Numbered from the stretch's first letter, positions 1 through 8,747 are shown. The stretch: 64,000 nucleotides of DNA from Entomohabitans teleogrylli (GCF_001484765.1 NZ_KQ947378.1:179789-243788); one strand, 5' to 3'. The notes: generated from the sequence alone by a model not told the origin. Made by a program: numbers and translations.

Positions 1-54
1 GCAGACTTCCCGCAGACTTCCCGCAGACTTCCCGCAGACTTCCCGCAGACTTCC
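1..54. repeat. 11-bp tandem repeat, five copies
   Basis: Five head-to-tail copies of gcagacttccc fill the start of the window; the last ends in cca instead of ccc. The array may continue beyond the window edge. The 11-bp period is not a multiple of three and no ORF crosses it, so it is not a coding repeat. Function unknown. Confidence 0.9.
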
Positions 55-476
55 ACCTATTTTTCAAAGAATTAAACCAGTCTTACCGCGACAATGATGC
101 TGCAAACCAGACAATAAAATGGCAGCGGGGCATATCCCCCCGCTGGAAATCGCTGGAACGAAGGCCGCGAGACAAGGACCAGGCACCATGGATGGCGCCG
201 GGAGGGCATGCCGAGACAGGACATCGAGTCATGCCCGGTCCGCGGGATAAGGCCGGGAGTGGAAGGGACCGCGAAGCGGCGATTTCCGTTGCGGGGCCGC
301 GAGGGGAGTCGGGGAGCGAGCGGGACGCTCCCCGACCCGTTCACTGATAACCGGAGTTAACAAAGAGCACCAGACATAAAGTGAACGGAAAAACAGCGGT
401 GCATCAGACAGATTCCCGACTGACACCATGAACGGAAAAAAGCGTCGCTCCAGACTCACCGCCTGAACGAAAAAAC
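55..476. other. GC-rich region without a convincing gene
   Basis: Short ORFs here have no recognisable product. The clearest structure is a perfect 11-bp inverted repeat, GTCGGGGAGCG at 308-318 and CGCTCCCCGAC at 326-336 with a 7-base loop. No T-run follows, so it is not a typical intrinsic terminator. It could be a repeat-element hairpin or an RNA structure. Confidence 0.5.
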
Positions 477-1037
477 TTACCCCCTCCCCCCCTGATACCC
501 CCTCAGCGCCTGCGCCGCCGCCGGGTGGCTGGCCTGCATCACCATCCACGGGCTCAACGCCCAGGGCGCGGTCTCAACCGCCTGCAGCACCTGCTCCAGG
601 GGCAACCAGCGGTAATCACTCACCTCGTCGGCGCGGGGGGCTATCGCGTTCTGCGCCCGGGCGGCGAACACCGGGCAAATCTCGTTTTCAACAATCCCGC
701 TGCTGTCCACGGCGCGGTAACGAAATTCCGGGTAGACCGACTGAATATCACTGACCTCCAGCCCGGTCTCGTAGCGGCAGCGGCGCGCTATTGCCGCTGC
801 CATTGCTTCTCCCTGCTGCGGATGACCGCATACTGAATTGGTCCATACCCCGGGCCAGGCCTTTTTGGTTAACGCCCGACGGGTAAGCAATAGCAGACCC
901 TGTTGGTTGAAAACCCAACAGGAAAACGCAAGATGCAGGGGAGTACTGGTGTGATGTACCGTCGCTTTTTCCTGAATACCTGCCGGATGACCTTGTTCAT
1001 CCAGCAGTACAACATGTTCGGAAATCATCTTTAACAT
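477..1037 (-). CDS. idi: Isopentenyl-diphosphate delta-isomerase, type I
   Basis: Interconverts isopentenyl-PP and dimethylallyl-PP, the two isoprenoid building blocks, in the cytoplasm. The 186-residue protein has the type I (Nudix-fold) hallmarks: TNSVCGHP with the catalytic Cys near residue 70, and [18 protein letters not shown] with the catalytic Glu. [15 protein letters not shown] is the conserved substrate-binding strand. Length and order match E. coli Idi (about 182 aa). The start may be ATG 1037 or the in-frame ATG 1028; neither has a strong ribosome site. It is a single-gene unit; the product is dispensable in bacteria that use the MEP pathway. Confidence 0.93.
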   Translation of the reverse strand: MLKMISEHVVLLDEQGHPAGIQEKATVHHTSTPLHLAFSCWVFNQQGLLLLTRRALTKKAWPGVWTNSVCGHPQQGEAMAAAIARRCRYETGLEVSDIQSVYPEFRYRAVDSSGIVENEICPVFAARAQNAIAPRADEVSDYRWLPLEQVLQAVETAPWALSPWMVMQASHPAAAQALRGYQGGRG

Positions 1038-1155
1038 CCGTGGGTTGGGGGAGGCGCTGCGGGTCAGGCGAGGCTGACAGGAGCAATAAACAGCGGACCG
1101 GGCAACCCATCCGCCGTATCTGTCAGCCTATTGTAGCGGCGATTTTTTGGCGCCG

Positions 1156-1270
1156 TTAGCCAGCCAGTGTGCTCCATCGCCAGGAGAACGACATCACCCA
1201 TAGCAGACCGCTAAAAATCATCGCGGCACCATTAACCGCTGGACCCGTCAGCATTATGTTCGCTTGTCAT
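1156..1270 (-). pseudogene. Possible C-terminal remnant of a membrane transporter
   Basis: Read on the minus strand, about 33 codons before the stop at 1158 give a hydrophobic helix-like peptide (GAAMIFSGLLWVM, SFSWRW) typical of the last segment of a permease. An in-frame stop lies just upstream and there is no start signal. It may be the decayed tail of a lost transporter or a chance ORF. The rest of 1038-1407 shows nothing recognisable. Confidence 0.25.
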
Positions 1271-1407
1271 GCCTCTGCTGTCGCCAGTCCGGGTGACTTT
1301 GCGCGGTAGAATCCCGCCGGGTGCTGTGGGGCACGTTTCAGCGGCGCAGCGCGGGCGCGGGTGGACGGCGAGCGCCAGCGAAAAAAAACGATAACTCCCC
1401 GACATCG

Positions 1408-2901
1408 TTATTCGAAATCCGTCAGGAAGCGTTTGACGTCCACTGCTTTGAATTTCGAACGCTCAAAATGCGATTTCAGGTGGAACGGCACCGTGCAGTC
1501 GAAAATGGTTTTACAGGACATGCCCTGCTGGAGAATCGACGGGCTGTATTCCGGCATCTGCGACGGGTCGAGGGGATGGCAGCGCACGCCGGGGATAAAC
1601 ACCGTATCGACATCACCCTGATAGCGGGTCTGCATCGCCCACAGCACATCATCGCTGTCAAAAATGTCCACGTCTTCATCCACCAGGATAACGTTTTTCA
1701 GCTCAGAGAAGGCAGAAAACGCCAGCAGCGCCGCCTGGCGCTGACGTCCTTCATCCACCGGGGAGGATTTTTTAAACTGCATCACCGCCAGCAGTTTGCC
1801 GCCGCCGGCGGAATGGGCGAAGACGTTGAGCAGTTTGCCCGGCATGGCGCGTTCCACCATATCAAGAATACTGGCTTCCGTGGGGATCCCGGCCATATTG
1901 ACATGTTCTTCGCCCGGGCCGAGCGTGGTGCGCCAGACTGGATTGCGGCGATGGGTGACGGCTTTCACTTTGATTACCGGAAGCGCTTCTTTGGCTTCCC
2001 CGGTATAACCCGGAAATTCCGGCATCGCCCGCCCGGTATGGGTATTCTGGTCTTCGCGTACCCGCACGTTTGGCAGCAGTTCGCCTTCAATGACGATTTC
2101 CGCGTGGGCAATCGCTTTCTCATCGATAGTTTTACATTTCACCATCTCTACCGGGTGGCCGCGCAGGGCGCCGGCGATGCTCAGCTCGTTGAACCCCAGC
2201 GGGGTCGTGGGGGGCTCAAAACAGGCGGCGATTTCGATAGCCGGATCCACCCCAATACTGATGGATATCGGTAGCGGCTGGCCCGCCGCCTCCGCCTTCA
2301 TACGGAAAGCATCAATATGGCGTCCTGGCGTCAGCCACATGGAGAGTTCATCGCGGCTCTGGACGCACAGGCGATGGATGGTAATGTCCGACTCCCGGGT
2401 CTGCGGGTCGGAAGCGTAGCACAGACCCATCGTGATATAGGGGCCGGCGTCCTCTTCGGTATTGGTCGGCGCCGGCAACAGGGTACGCAGGTCAAAATTC
2501 GGGTCGTCGGCCAGGTGGACCACCTGCTGGCAAACCGCTTCGCTGGCGGCGATTTCCACCGGCGGGATGGCGTTTTTTACCGAATCTTTCAGCAGGAAAC
2601 CGAGTTTTTCCGGCGGGCAGTTGAGAAAATGGCTGACGCGTTTGCGTGAACCGTTAAGCCCGATGGCCACGCTGATATCTTTAAAGCCTTTGAGGTTGTG
2701 GAACACCATCGCCGGGCCGTTTTTCCGGGTCGGGCGCTGGCAGGTGCCGCCGGCGCCGACATAGCGGTATACCCCGGATAGCTCGGCATGGGGATCGACT
2801 TCCACCCGGGTTTCGACATATTCGCCGGGCAGTGTTTTAAGCAGTTCCAGCGCGGTGCGCATATCGCGGACCAGCGATTTTTCATCGGCGTACTGGGTCA
2901 T
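1408..2901 (-). CDS. UbiD-family gallate/protocatechuate-type decarboxylase
   Basis: A 497-residue UbiD-family decarboxylase, predicted to use prenylated FMN to remove the carboxyl group of a hydroxybenzoate (gallate or protocatechuate). From memory it closely resembles Lactobacillus LpdC and Klebsiella AroY: shared stretches include ELSGVYRYVGAGGT near residues 40-53, LPAPTNTEEDAGPYIT, MPEFPGYTGEA, EEHVNMAGIPTEASI and ILVDEDVDIFDSDD. The E-x-n-E-D-like carboxylase core is present and full length. No ubiX-type prenyltransferase or small D subunit is adjacent, so the cofactor must come from elsewhere in the genome. It is divergent from a LysR gene that probably controls it. The exact substrate cannot be fixed from sequence. 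Confidence 0.87.
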   Translation of the reverse strand: MTQYADEKSLVRDMRTALELLKTLPGEYVETRVEVDPHAELSGVYRYVGAGGTCQRPTRKNGPAMVFHNLKGFKDISVAIGLNGSRKRVSHFLNCPPEKLGFLLKDSVKNAIPPVEIAASEAVCQQVVHLADDPNFDLRTLLPAPTNTEEDAGPYITMGLCYASDPQTRESDITIHRLCVQSRDELSMWLTPGRHIDAFRMKAEAAGQPLPISISIGVDPAIEIAACFEPPTTPLGFNELSIAGALRGHPVEMVKCKTIDEKAIAHAEIVIEGELLPNVRVREDQNTHTGRAMPEFPGYTGEAKEALPVIKVKAVTHRRNPVWRTTLGPGEEHVNMAGIPTEASILDMVERAMPGKLLNVFAHSAGGGKLLAVMQFKKSSPVDEGRQRQAALLAFSAFSELKNVILVDEDVDIFDSDDVLWAMQTRYQGDVDTVFIPGVRCHPLDPSQMPEYSPSILQQGMSCKTIFDCTVPFHLKSHFERSKFKAVDVKRFLTDFE

Positions 2902-2926
2902 GATGTTATTTTCTCGATACCGGGAG

Positions 2927-2949
2927 GGGGAATAAGAAATATATTCCCC
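2927..2949. promoter_or_regulatory. Candidate LysR operator
   Basis: A perfect inverted repeat, GGGGAATA (2927-2934) and TATTCCCC (2942-2949) with 7 bases between, contains the ATA-N7-TAT spacing typical of LysR-type sites. It lies in the divergent region between the decarboxylase and the LysR gene, just upstream of the decarboxylase start. Confidence 0.5.
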
Positions 2950-3056
2950 GGAAAAAACAGCGACAAATACCGTTTATGTCATGCAGCCCATATCGAAAAA
3001 GTGTGGTGCTGGTGCGCTATGATGGATAAACATCGGCAGCAAATCGGGAGGATGCG

Positions 3057-3944
3057 GTGGATCTGAAGAGGCTGAAGTATTTCTGCAAGGTGGTGGAGCA
3101 GGGGTCGGTAAGCCAGGCCGCCCGGCTACTGAATATGGCGCAGCCGCCGCTCAGCAAGCGGATTCAGGAACTGGAAGAAGAGCTGGGTGTGGCGCTGTTT
3201 GTACGGAACGGCAACCGCATTGAACCGACCAATGCCGGTTACCACATGTATCGCCGCGCCTGCGAAATTTTACGCCAGGTTGAAGATGCGACTCAGGAAA
3301 CCATTCAGATTGCCCACCAGGAGGTGCGCGTATTACGTATTGGCCTGACTCATCTGTTTCAGCGTTACTTTAAGCCGCTGTTTCTGGAATTACACCGCCG
3401 CCATCCACAGGTGGAATTAAGTATTTCAGTATCGGATTCCAGTCACCTTGAGTCGTTGCTCAATGACGGATTAATTGATATTGCGCTGATTCAGAAACCC
3501 TATCGCAGCGAAGGCTACGATTTTGTGGCGTTCGATCCGATCAAACTGGTAGCGGTGGTCAGTAAAAAGCTGTTGCCGGAAAAACCGCAGGATCCTTTCC
3601 CGTATCTGGCGCTGGGTAAATATCCGCTGGTGCTGCTGCATCGGGCGCGGGATGCCGGGACTTATGAAATATTGCTCGATCTGTTTCGTAAGGGAGGCGT
3701 GCATCCGCAGGTGATGATGCACATTACCCAGCCCGGAGCGATCCTCGACTGGCTGGAATCCGGGCTGGAGGGCGCTACCCTGCTGCCCTGTTGCGAGGTG
3801 GACGCCAGCCAGTTACACAACAGCCATGTACTGGAGGTTTTCCCTTCTCCGCAGATCTTTTTCCCGGCGATGGTAAAAACGCCGATGACCCCCTATGTGA
3901 AAGAGTTGATGGAGATTGTCTCCGACGGCTATCCGCTGCGCTGA
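3057..3944 (+). CDS. LysR-family transcriptional regulator
   Basis: A 295-residue LysR-type regulator. The N-terminal winged helix (residues 1-60) has the classical FCKVVEQGSVSQAARLLN and QPPLSKRIQELEEELG recognition pattern; a LysR substrate-binding domain follows (about residues 90-290). The GTG start at 3057 has a GGAGG six bases upstream. Divergent orientation and an inverted repeat at 2927-2949 suggest it activates the aromatic acid decarboxylase when the phenolic acid is present. The ligand is an inference from the neighbour. Confidence 0.88.
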   Translation: MDLKRLKYFCKVVEQGSVSQAARLLNMAQPPLSKRIQELEEELGVALFVRNGNRIEPTNAGYHMYRRACEILRQVEDATQETIQIAHQEVRVLRIGLTHLFQRYFKPLFLELHRRHPQVELSISVSDSSHLESLLNDGLIDIALIQKPYRSEGYDFVAFDPIKLVAVVSKKLLPEKPQDPFPYLALGKYPLVLLHRARDAGTYEILLDLFRKGGVHPQVMMHITQPGAILDWLESGLEGATLLPCCEVDASQLHNSHVLEVFPSPQIFFPAMVKTPMTPYVKELMEIVSDGYPLR

Positions 3945-5611
3945 GCCGGCGCCGGGGGCAGCCACAGGCGGGAGAAATCAAACCAGCCGTCGGCGGTGAG
4001 GGTAATGTCCTCAACATTTTCCAGCGCGTTGATCTGGTAGTTGTAGTGGAATAGCGGTGTGCACAGGGCATCATGCAGCAGCGGTCGATAGAAATCGGCA
4101 ATCCGCTGCGGATAACTTTCGGCATCGGCGCTACAGGCCAGCAGATGTTGTTTCCCCTTCAGCCAGACATCAGGTTCGAGCACCGCCTGCCAGGCGGGAT
4201 CGTGGGTGAACCACTCCTCCAGGGTTAATGCCGGAATCTCTCCCGCCAGGTGGTCGCCGATAATCATATCCATACCGTCCAGTGTTCCGGCCTGGTACCA
4301 CTCGCGGCGTTGATAAAAATACATCTTCAGTTCCCGGCCCTGGCGGCGCCAACAGGCCTGCATTTTTTCCGCCAGCAGGCGTAGTTCCGCGGTGTCGTAA
4401 CAGGCGAGGCTGGCGCTGGTCGGCAGTGCGCCCTCATTTGCCGGAGAAAAGGCCGGCATGGCGAGGTCATCCAGTAACTGACTTACCGGCACCAGATCGC
4501 TGCGTGCGGCCAGGTCACGATAAAACAGGCTCAGCAACTGACTGCGCAGCGCCTGGCGCACCGGCAGCGGGTGCCGGTGGTGGATCATCATCCAGGTGAA
4601 GCCTTTTCCTGGCTGGGACCGGGTTTCTGGCTGGCGATTTTGCTGACCCTGACCAACGGTAATATGCCCGGATTTAAATGCTGGCGAGCGCGCCCCGGCG
4701 CCGGAGGTGGTCCAGAATTCAATGGCATGCAGTAGCGGGTGGTTCGCGAAATACCACGGATGTTTTTCCAGGCGCAGATAGTGGCTCTGGTGAGACGCGA
4801 TACTGAAAGGGCCGGCGCCGATTTCCGGCAGCGCCGGGTGCGGCAAACGCCACAGCGGGCTGGCCATCCGCTGCGCCAGCAGGGCGTCAGGGCTGGCAAG
4901 ACGGAACTCCAGGCAATCCTCATGGCTCAGGCGAATGTCGCTGATATGTTCGGTTCCCCGGTTACGCAGCGGATCGACCAGCGCCTGATGCAGCGCGGCC
5001 AGAATCTGCTCCGCCTCAATCCCCTGGCCGTTTTGCCAGCGCAGCCCGGTGCGCAGGAAGAAACGCCAGCGGCGTCTGGCGGCATCGCACTGCCAGTGAT
5101 GGGCCAGATCGGCGATCGGCTCCGGGTGGCCGGGCATAAAACGGGTCAGTCCGGCGTGGATCTCGCCGACCAGGTGGCGTTCCGCCCGCTGGGCGCCCAG
5201 TGTCGGGGCTGGCGTCCCCAGGCTGCGGTACCAGGGGATGCGTAACGTTGGCTGGTGCTGCAGCCATTTTCCGCCCAGAAACGGGGCGATAATGTGGTGC
5301 AGGCTGGCGGGATCGCCGTCGGCTAACTGGAGCGCGCTCTGGTAATCCCCTTTTGCCAGGCAAACCTGCATCAGGGATACGCTCAGGCTGCTGGCCGGCA
5401 TTTGGCACTGGAGTCGCGCGCGATGACCGCGGCCCGGGCTGGCCTGCCAGCTCAACCAGCCGCTGGCGCTGAGCTGCTTGATAAGCGTGCGTACGTGGCG
5501 TTCGCTGCAAATCAGGATCTCGGCCAGCTCACTGAGCGTGGTGTGGGTTTCCTGGTTACCGAAACGGTCGAGCAGGCGCTGGTACTGGCGAACTTTCTGC
5601 AACTGACGCAT
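3929..5611 (-). CDS. SgrR-family transcriptional regulator
   Basis: A 560-residue protein with the SgrR layout: an N-terminal winged-helix domain (residues 1-115, with TTLSELAEILICSERHVRTLIKQL as the HTH) followed by a solute-binding-protein-like domain (family 5) from about residue 165 to the end. In E. coli, SgrR senses glucose-phosphate stress and activates the sRNA SgrS. Here it lies downstream of, and parallel to, a NagE-type EIICB and an SgrT-like small ORF, so it is probably a paralogue dedicated to that permease. Its end overlaps the convergent LysR gene by 16 bases. Confidence 0.85.
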   Translation of the reverse strand: MRQLQKVRQYQRLLDRFGNQETHTTLSELAEILICSERHVRTLIKQLSASGWLSWQASPGRGHRARLQCQMPASSLSVSLMQVCLAKGDYQSALQLADGDPASLHHIIAPFLGGKWLQHQPTLRIPWYRSLGTPAPTLGAQRAERHLVGEIHAGLTRFMPGHPEPIADLAHHWQCDAARRRWRFFLRTGLRWQNGQGIEAEQILAALHQALVDPLRNRGTEHISDIRLSHEDCLEFRLASPDALLAQRMASPLWRLPHPALPEIGAGPFSIASHQSHYLRLEKHPWYFANHPLLHAIEFWTTSGAGARSPAFKSGHITVGQGQQNRQPETRSQPGKGFTWMMIHHRHPLPVRQALRSQLLSLFYRDLAARSDLVPVSQLLDDLAMPAFSPANEGALPTSASLACYDTAELRLLAEKMQACWRRQGRELKMYFYQRREWYQAGTLDGMDMIIGDHLAGEIPALTLEEWFTHDPAWQAVLEPDVWLKGKQHLLACSADAESYPQRIADFYRPLLHDALCTPLFHYNYQINALENVEDITLTADGWFDFSRLWLPPAPAQRSG

Positions 5612-5665
5612 CGTTAACCTCCGGGTGAATATTGGCCGGGCTGTTTTGTTTTAAGTGTACGTTTT

Positions 5666-5709
5666 AAACAGGAACAAATAAGGCTGCAATGCACAAACTG
5701 TTCCTGTTT
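5666..5709. promoter_or_regulatory. Candidate SgrR-type operator dyad
   Basis: AAACAGGAACA (5666-5676) and its exact reverse complement TGTTCCTGTTT (5699-5709) form a 44-bp dyad just upstream of the SgrR-like gene. The same arm recurs at 7868-7878 upstream of the SgrT-like ORF, with a degenerate copy near 7441-7454. This suggests one regulator binds all of them, plausibly the SgrR homologue itself. Confidence 0.5.
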
Positions 5710-5774
5710 ATCTCCCAGGCCATGAAATCGCGCAGGGCGTGTAATGAATAGGTTCGCTGAGCCAGGCGCAATAA

Positions 5775-5801
5775 AGGGAAAACCGTCGTGACGGTTTCCC
5801 T
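5775..5801 (-). terminator. Intrinsic terminator after the EIICB gene
   Basis: An inverted repeat (AGGGAAACCGT / ACGGTTTTCCCT on the minus strand) followed by TTATT lies just after the EIICB stop, separating it from the SgrR-like gene. Confidence 0.65.
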
Positions 5802-5807
5802 GCTGAA

Positions 5808-7298
5808 TTACAAACCGGTATGGTTGCGGATTCGCTGGGCGATGCCTTCCGCCTGCGGACCCAGGATCACCTGGGCGCTCTGGGTACCGATTTTTAGCAC
5901 CCCTTTGGCGCCGAGCGTTTTCAGGGTCGCTTCATCCAGGCGGCGGTTGTCGGCCAGGGTGAGACGCAGGCGGGTAATGCAGGCGTCCACGGATCGCAGA
6001 TTGTCTTTGCCGCCCAGCGCGGTGATATAGCGCTCAATGGTGATATCGTCATCCGTCACGCTTTGCGCCAGGGTATCCTGCGTTTCACGGCCCGGGGTTT
6101 TCAGGTTAAAGAAGCGGATCGCCAGCGAGAAGCAGACGAAGTAGATCGCGAAGAATACCGCAATCAGCGGAATCAGCATCCACGGTCGGGTAGCCAGACC
6201 CCAGTTCAGCACCAGGTCGATCAGCCCGGCGGAGAAACCAAAACCGTGCAGAATCCCCAGGCTATTGACGATTACCATGCTGACGCCGGCCAGAATGGCA
6301 TGCAGCGCATACAGTCCCGGCGCGAGGAACAGGAAGGAGAACTCCAGCGGTTCGGTGATACCGGTCAGGAACGCGGTCAGCGCCACGGAGAGCAGCATAC
6401 CGCCAATCAGCGGGCGGCGTGTTTTTGGCGCGGCGAAATACATCGCCAGCGCAGCACCCGGCAGGCCGCCCATAAAGACAGGATAGGCCCATGCCATATA
6501 GACCCCGGCATGGGGATCGCCGGCAAAGAAACGGTTCAGATCGCCGCGGGTCATTTCGCTGGCGATTTGGCTAATCGCCGAACCATCAATCCCCGGCACC
6601 ATGCCACCGACGGTTAAACCTTTCACCACCTCCGGCGCCAGGCAGATATTGTGCATCGCGCCGCCCAGATCGTAGGTGACTTTCAGGCAATCACCGAGGC
6701 TGAACCAGAATACCGAGTGCAGAATATAGTGCAGACCAAACGGGATCAGCGCCCGGTTGAGAATACCGTACACAAACCAGCCGGTTTCACCGCTTCTGGA
6801 GACCATCAGGCTGAAGTGGTCGATACCGTGCTGTACGGCAGGCCAGATATGACCGCAAATCCACGCCAGCAACAGGCAGATCAGCCCGGTCATGATCGGC
6901 ACCAGGCGTTTACCGGCAAAGAATGCCAGAAAATCCGGCAGTTTGGTGTCGGAGAAACGGTTGTAACAATGGTCCGCCACAATACCGGCGATAATGCCGG
7001 CAAAGAAAGACATATTGATGGTGGAATCAATCACCGCAGTGGCTTTGGTCAGCACCAGAAAACCGACGGCGCCAGCCAGCGCGGCGGCGCCGGCGTTATC
7101 TTTGGCCAGACCGATAGCGATCCCCAGTGCAAACAATAACGGCAGACTGTCAAAGATACCGCCGCCAGCGCTGGCGATAAACGGGATATTTAAAACGTCC
7201 GGCTGGCCGAGACGGAGCAGAATCGCGGCCACCGGAAGCGTGGCGATGGGTAACATCAGGGCTTTACCCAGACGTTGCAGGTAACTGAATACGTTCAT
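5808..7298 (-). CDS. PTS sugar permease, EIICB (NagE/PtsG family)
   Basis: A 496-residue phosphotransferase permease that imports and phosphorylates a sugar, probably a hexose or N-acetylhexosamine. Residues 1-390 form the membrane EIIC domain (LGKALMLPIATLPVAAILLR at the start; GITEPLEFSFLFLAP is the conserved sugar-site loop). The EIIB domain follows, with the phosphorylated Cys in VDACITRLRL. It most resembles E. coli NagE but lacks a fused EIIA domain, so EIIA must be supplied in trans (Crr-type). A block after GDCLKVTYDLGG is unlike NagE. The SgrT-like ORF upstream and SgrR homologue downstream suggest sugar-phosphate-stress control. Substrate unknown. Confidence 0.85.
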   Translation of the reverse strand: MNVFSYLQRLGKALMLPIATLPVAAILLRLGQPDVLNIPFIASAGGGIFDSLPLLFALGIAIGLAKDNAGAAALAGAVGFLVLTKATAVIDSTINMSFFAGIIAGIVADHCYNRFSDTKLPDFLAFFAGKRLVPIMTGLICLLLAWICGHIWPAVQHGIDHFSLMVSRSGETGWFVYGILNRALIPFGLHYILHSVFWFSLGDCLKVTYDLGGAMHNICLAPEVVKGLTVGGMVPGIDGSAISQIASEMTRGDLNRFFAGDPHAGVYMAWAYPVFMGGLPGAALAMYFAAPKTRRPLIGGMLLSVALTAFLTGITEPLEFSFLFLAPGLYALHAILAGVSMVIVNSLGILHGFGFSAGLIDLVLNWGLATRPWMLIPLIAVFFAIYFVCFSLAIRFFNLKTPGRETQDTLAQSVTDDDITIERYITALGGKDNLRSVDACITRLRLTLADNRRLDEATLKTLGAKGVLKIGTQSAQVILGPQAEGIAQRIRNHTGL

Positions 7299-7527
7299 TA
7301 GCGATGGATCCTGTAAAGGTACTTAATTCACGTCGAAAATTAATCGCATCAGTAAGAGAAATAAATACCCGAAATTAAATTTAGTGATGTAGTTTGCAAA
7401 AAAATAACTTCGGGCATATTGATTTTTTACTTAAAGTAAAAACAAGGAACAAATATAAAAACGATTTTGGGTTTAATACATATATAAATCTGATTTGAAT
7501 AATTAATTTATATGTCTGCTAAATATA

Positions 7528-7686
7528 TTAGCGGCGTTTTTTTACCGTTGGCGACATTAATTCAGTTAATCGTTCAATACGCTGTTCCGGGCTGAGCCAT
7601 AGCCAGGCGAAGAGCGGTTTTTCAATATGCTGTACGCGCTGAAAATAGTGACGCAGATAGTCGATTTCCTGTCGGAAGCCTGTCAT
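7528..7686 (-). CDS. SgrT-like small protein (52 aa)
   Basis: A small ORF with a strong GGAGG ribosome site six bases before ATG. The peptide contains YLRHYFQRVQHIEKPLFAWL then WLSPEQRIERLTELMS. This matches the pattern of E. coli SgrT as I recall it (FYQHYFTATAKL...WLRWLSVPQRLTMLEGLMQ): HYF, then W-L-W/R-L-S, QR, L..LM. SgrT binds and blocks the glucose permease PtsG. Here the ORF is 230 bases upstream of an EIICB gene, same strand, with an SgrR homologue beyond. I infer it regulates that permease. The homology rests on a short alignment done by eye. Confidence 0.65.
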   Translation of the reverse strand: MTGFRQEIDYLRHYFQRVQHIEKPLFAWLWLSPEQRIERLTELMSPTVKKRR

Positions 7687-7822
7687 TTTCCACCTCCATT
7701 GACGTGAATTATGTGCTTAACTCCTGCTTCAGGGCTGAAGCGCCGCCTTTATTTCGCAACCGGCCCTGTGATGAGGAGGGGATTAATCAGGAAACGTATC
7801 GGTAACCTGACCTGTGATGATA

Positions 7823-7878
7823 AGTATATTGATTAACCGGAAGTAAACGAGGAGCGTTTTATTAAACTGTTCCTGTTT
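7823..7878 (-). promoter_or_regulatory. Candidate activated promoter of the sgrT-like/EIICB operon
   Basis: On the minus strand a good -10 (TATACT, 7828-7823) has no good -35, as expected of an activated promoter. The arm TGTTCCTGTTT (plus strand, 7868-7878), identical to the dyad before the SgrR-like gene, is centred about 55 bases upstream of the predicted start. The rest of 7687-7985 shows no gene. Confidence 0.45.
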
Positions 7879-7985
7879 TATCCGTGGCAGTGTCGTTACG
7901 GCCAATACTTTGCAGCGTAATAACCCCGGATTAAACATGGGAGCGCAGTGAATGGCCGGCCGTCTGTGACGACCGGCGCCACCGG

Positions 7986-8747
7986 TTAAAGCAGGTCTGT
8001 TACTGATGGGTTGCTGGTATCACGGTAAAAAGCGTGGACGTTTTTCCCCCGGGCGATGATATCCTGGCGGGAAACAGAATGGCGGGCCAGAAAAGGCAGC
8101 CAGTAAGTGCGTTCCCGGCCGGTAAAATCACTGGTGAACTCTTTACCACCATTCATCAACAGGCGTATTTCGCTGTCGGTGATAAACAGGTCGGCAAATT
8201 CAATACTAAATGGCACCAGGTTAAAGTTGAGCTTTGGGAAGGTCTGGGTGTCTGTTGCTTTTCCGATATTTCTCGGGCAGGCATAGATAAAATTGGCCGC
8301 CGGCGCAAGGCCTTGTTTGAGGAAATCATAAAAGGCCATCGATTTACGCAGGCTATGTAACGCCATCATGCCATCGATATAAAGATAGCGGCAGGCTGCT
8401 GCTTCAGGCGCCTGGTGGTCCGGGGCATCCGGGAAGTCCAGTAATTTTTTGGATGATATATATAAAATTCGTGTTGATAGCTCTAAATCATCGATCTGAT
8501 AATTATCGGGTATCGAAAATGGATAGTGCCAGGAGAAATCCGGATGGGGGAGAAAGACGGATTCGCGGTAATCCAGGCCGGAAGTTCCTGTCGTCGAGCG
8601 CCAGTATCCTGATACCGGCGTACAAACTTCCAGCATGCCGGTGTCGGCAAAGTGTAATAAATCATTGACACTACATTTTAAGTTCCTGGAGGTCAGAAAC
8701 TCCGCGGCTTCCGGCAGCGAATAAAAAAATCGATTAGGTAAAGACAT
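7986..8747 (-). CDS. Uncharacterised protein with possible N-terminal DNA-binding fold
   Basis: A 253-residue protein I do not recognise. The first 40 residues (FYSLPEAAEFLTSRNLKCSV, then NDLLHFADTGMLEV) resemble the helix-turn-helix of MerR/excisionase-type domains found at the start of some prophage and stress proteins. The rest has no membrane segment and no motif I can name. It ends in NPSVTDLL. Its flanks are AT-rich and it stands alone, which suggests acquired DNA. A regulatory role is only a guess. Confidence 0.6.
   Translation of the reverse strand: MSLPNRFFYSLPEAAEFLTSRNLKCSVNDLLHFADTGMLEVCTPVSGYWRSTTGTSGLDYRESVFLPHPDFSWHYPFSIPDNYQIDDLELSTRILYISSKKLLDFPDAPDHQAPEAAACRYLYIDGMMALHSLRKSMAFYDFLKQGLAPAANFIYACPRNIGKATDTQTFPKLNFNLVPFSIEFADLFITDSEIRLLMNGGKEFTSDFTGRERTYWLPFLARHSVSRQDIIARGKNVHAFYRDTSNPSVTDLL

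Noticed and set aside
1-54. CRISPR-like array
   Set aside because: The units are head-to-tail 11-mers without spacers.
1321-2274. 317-aa plus-strand ORF
   Set aside because: It lies antisense to the decarboxylase gene, whose protein is clearly conserved; the ORF is a GC-rich shadow with His/Arg-rich composition and no motif.
5612-5807. SgrS-like sRNA divergent from the SgrR homologue
   Set aside because: SgrR and SgrS are divergent in E. coli, but here this gap has only a dyad and a terminator, and no Hfq-type 3' end or ptsG-pairing segment I can identify.
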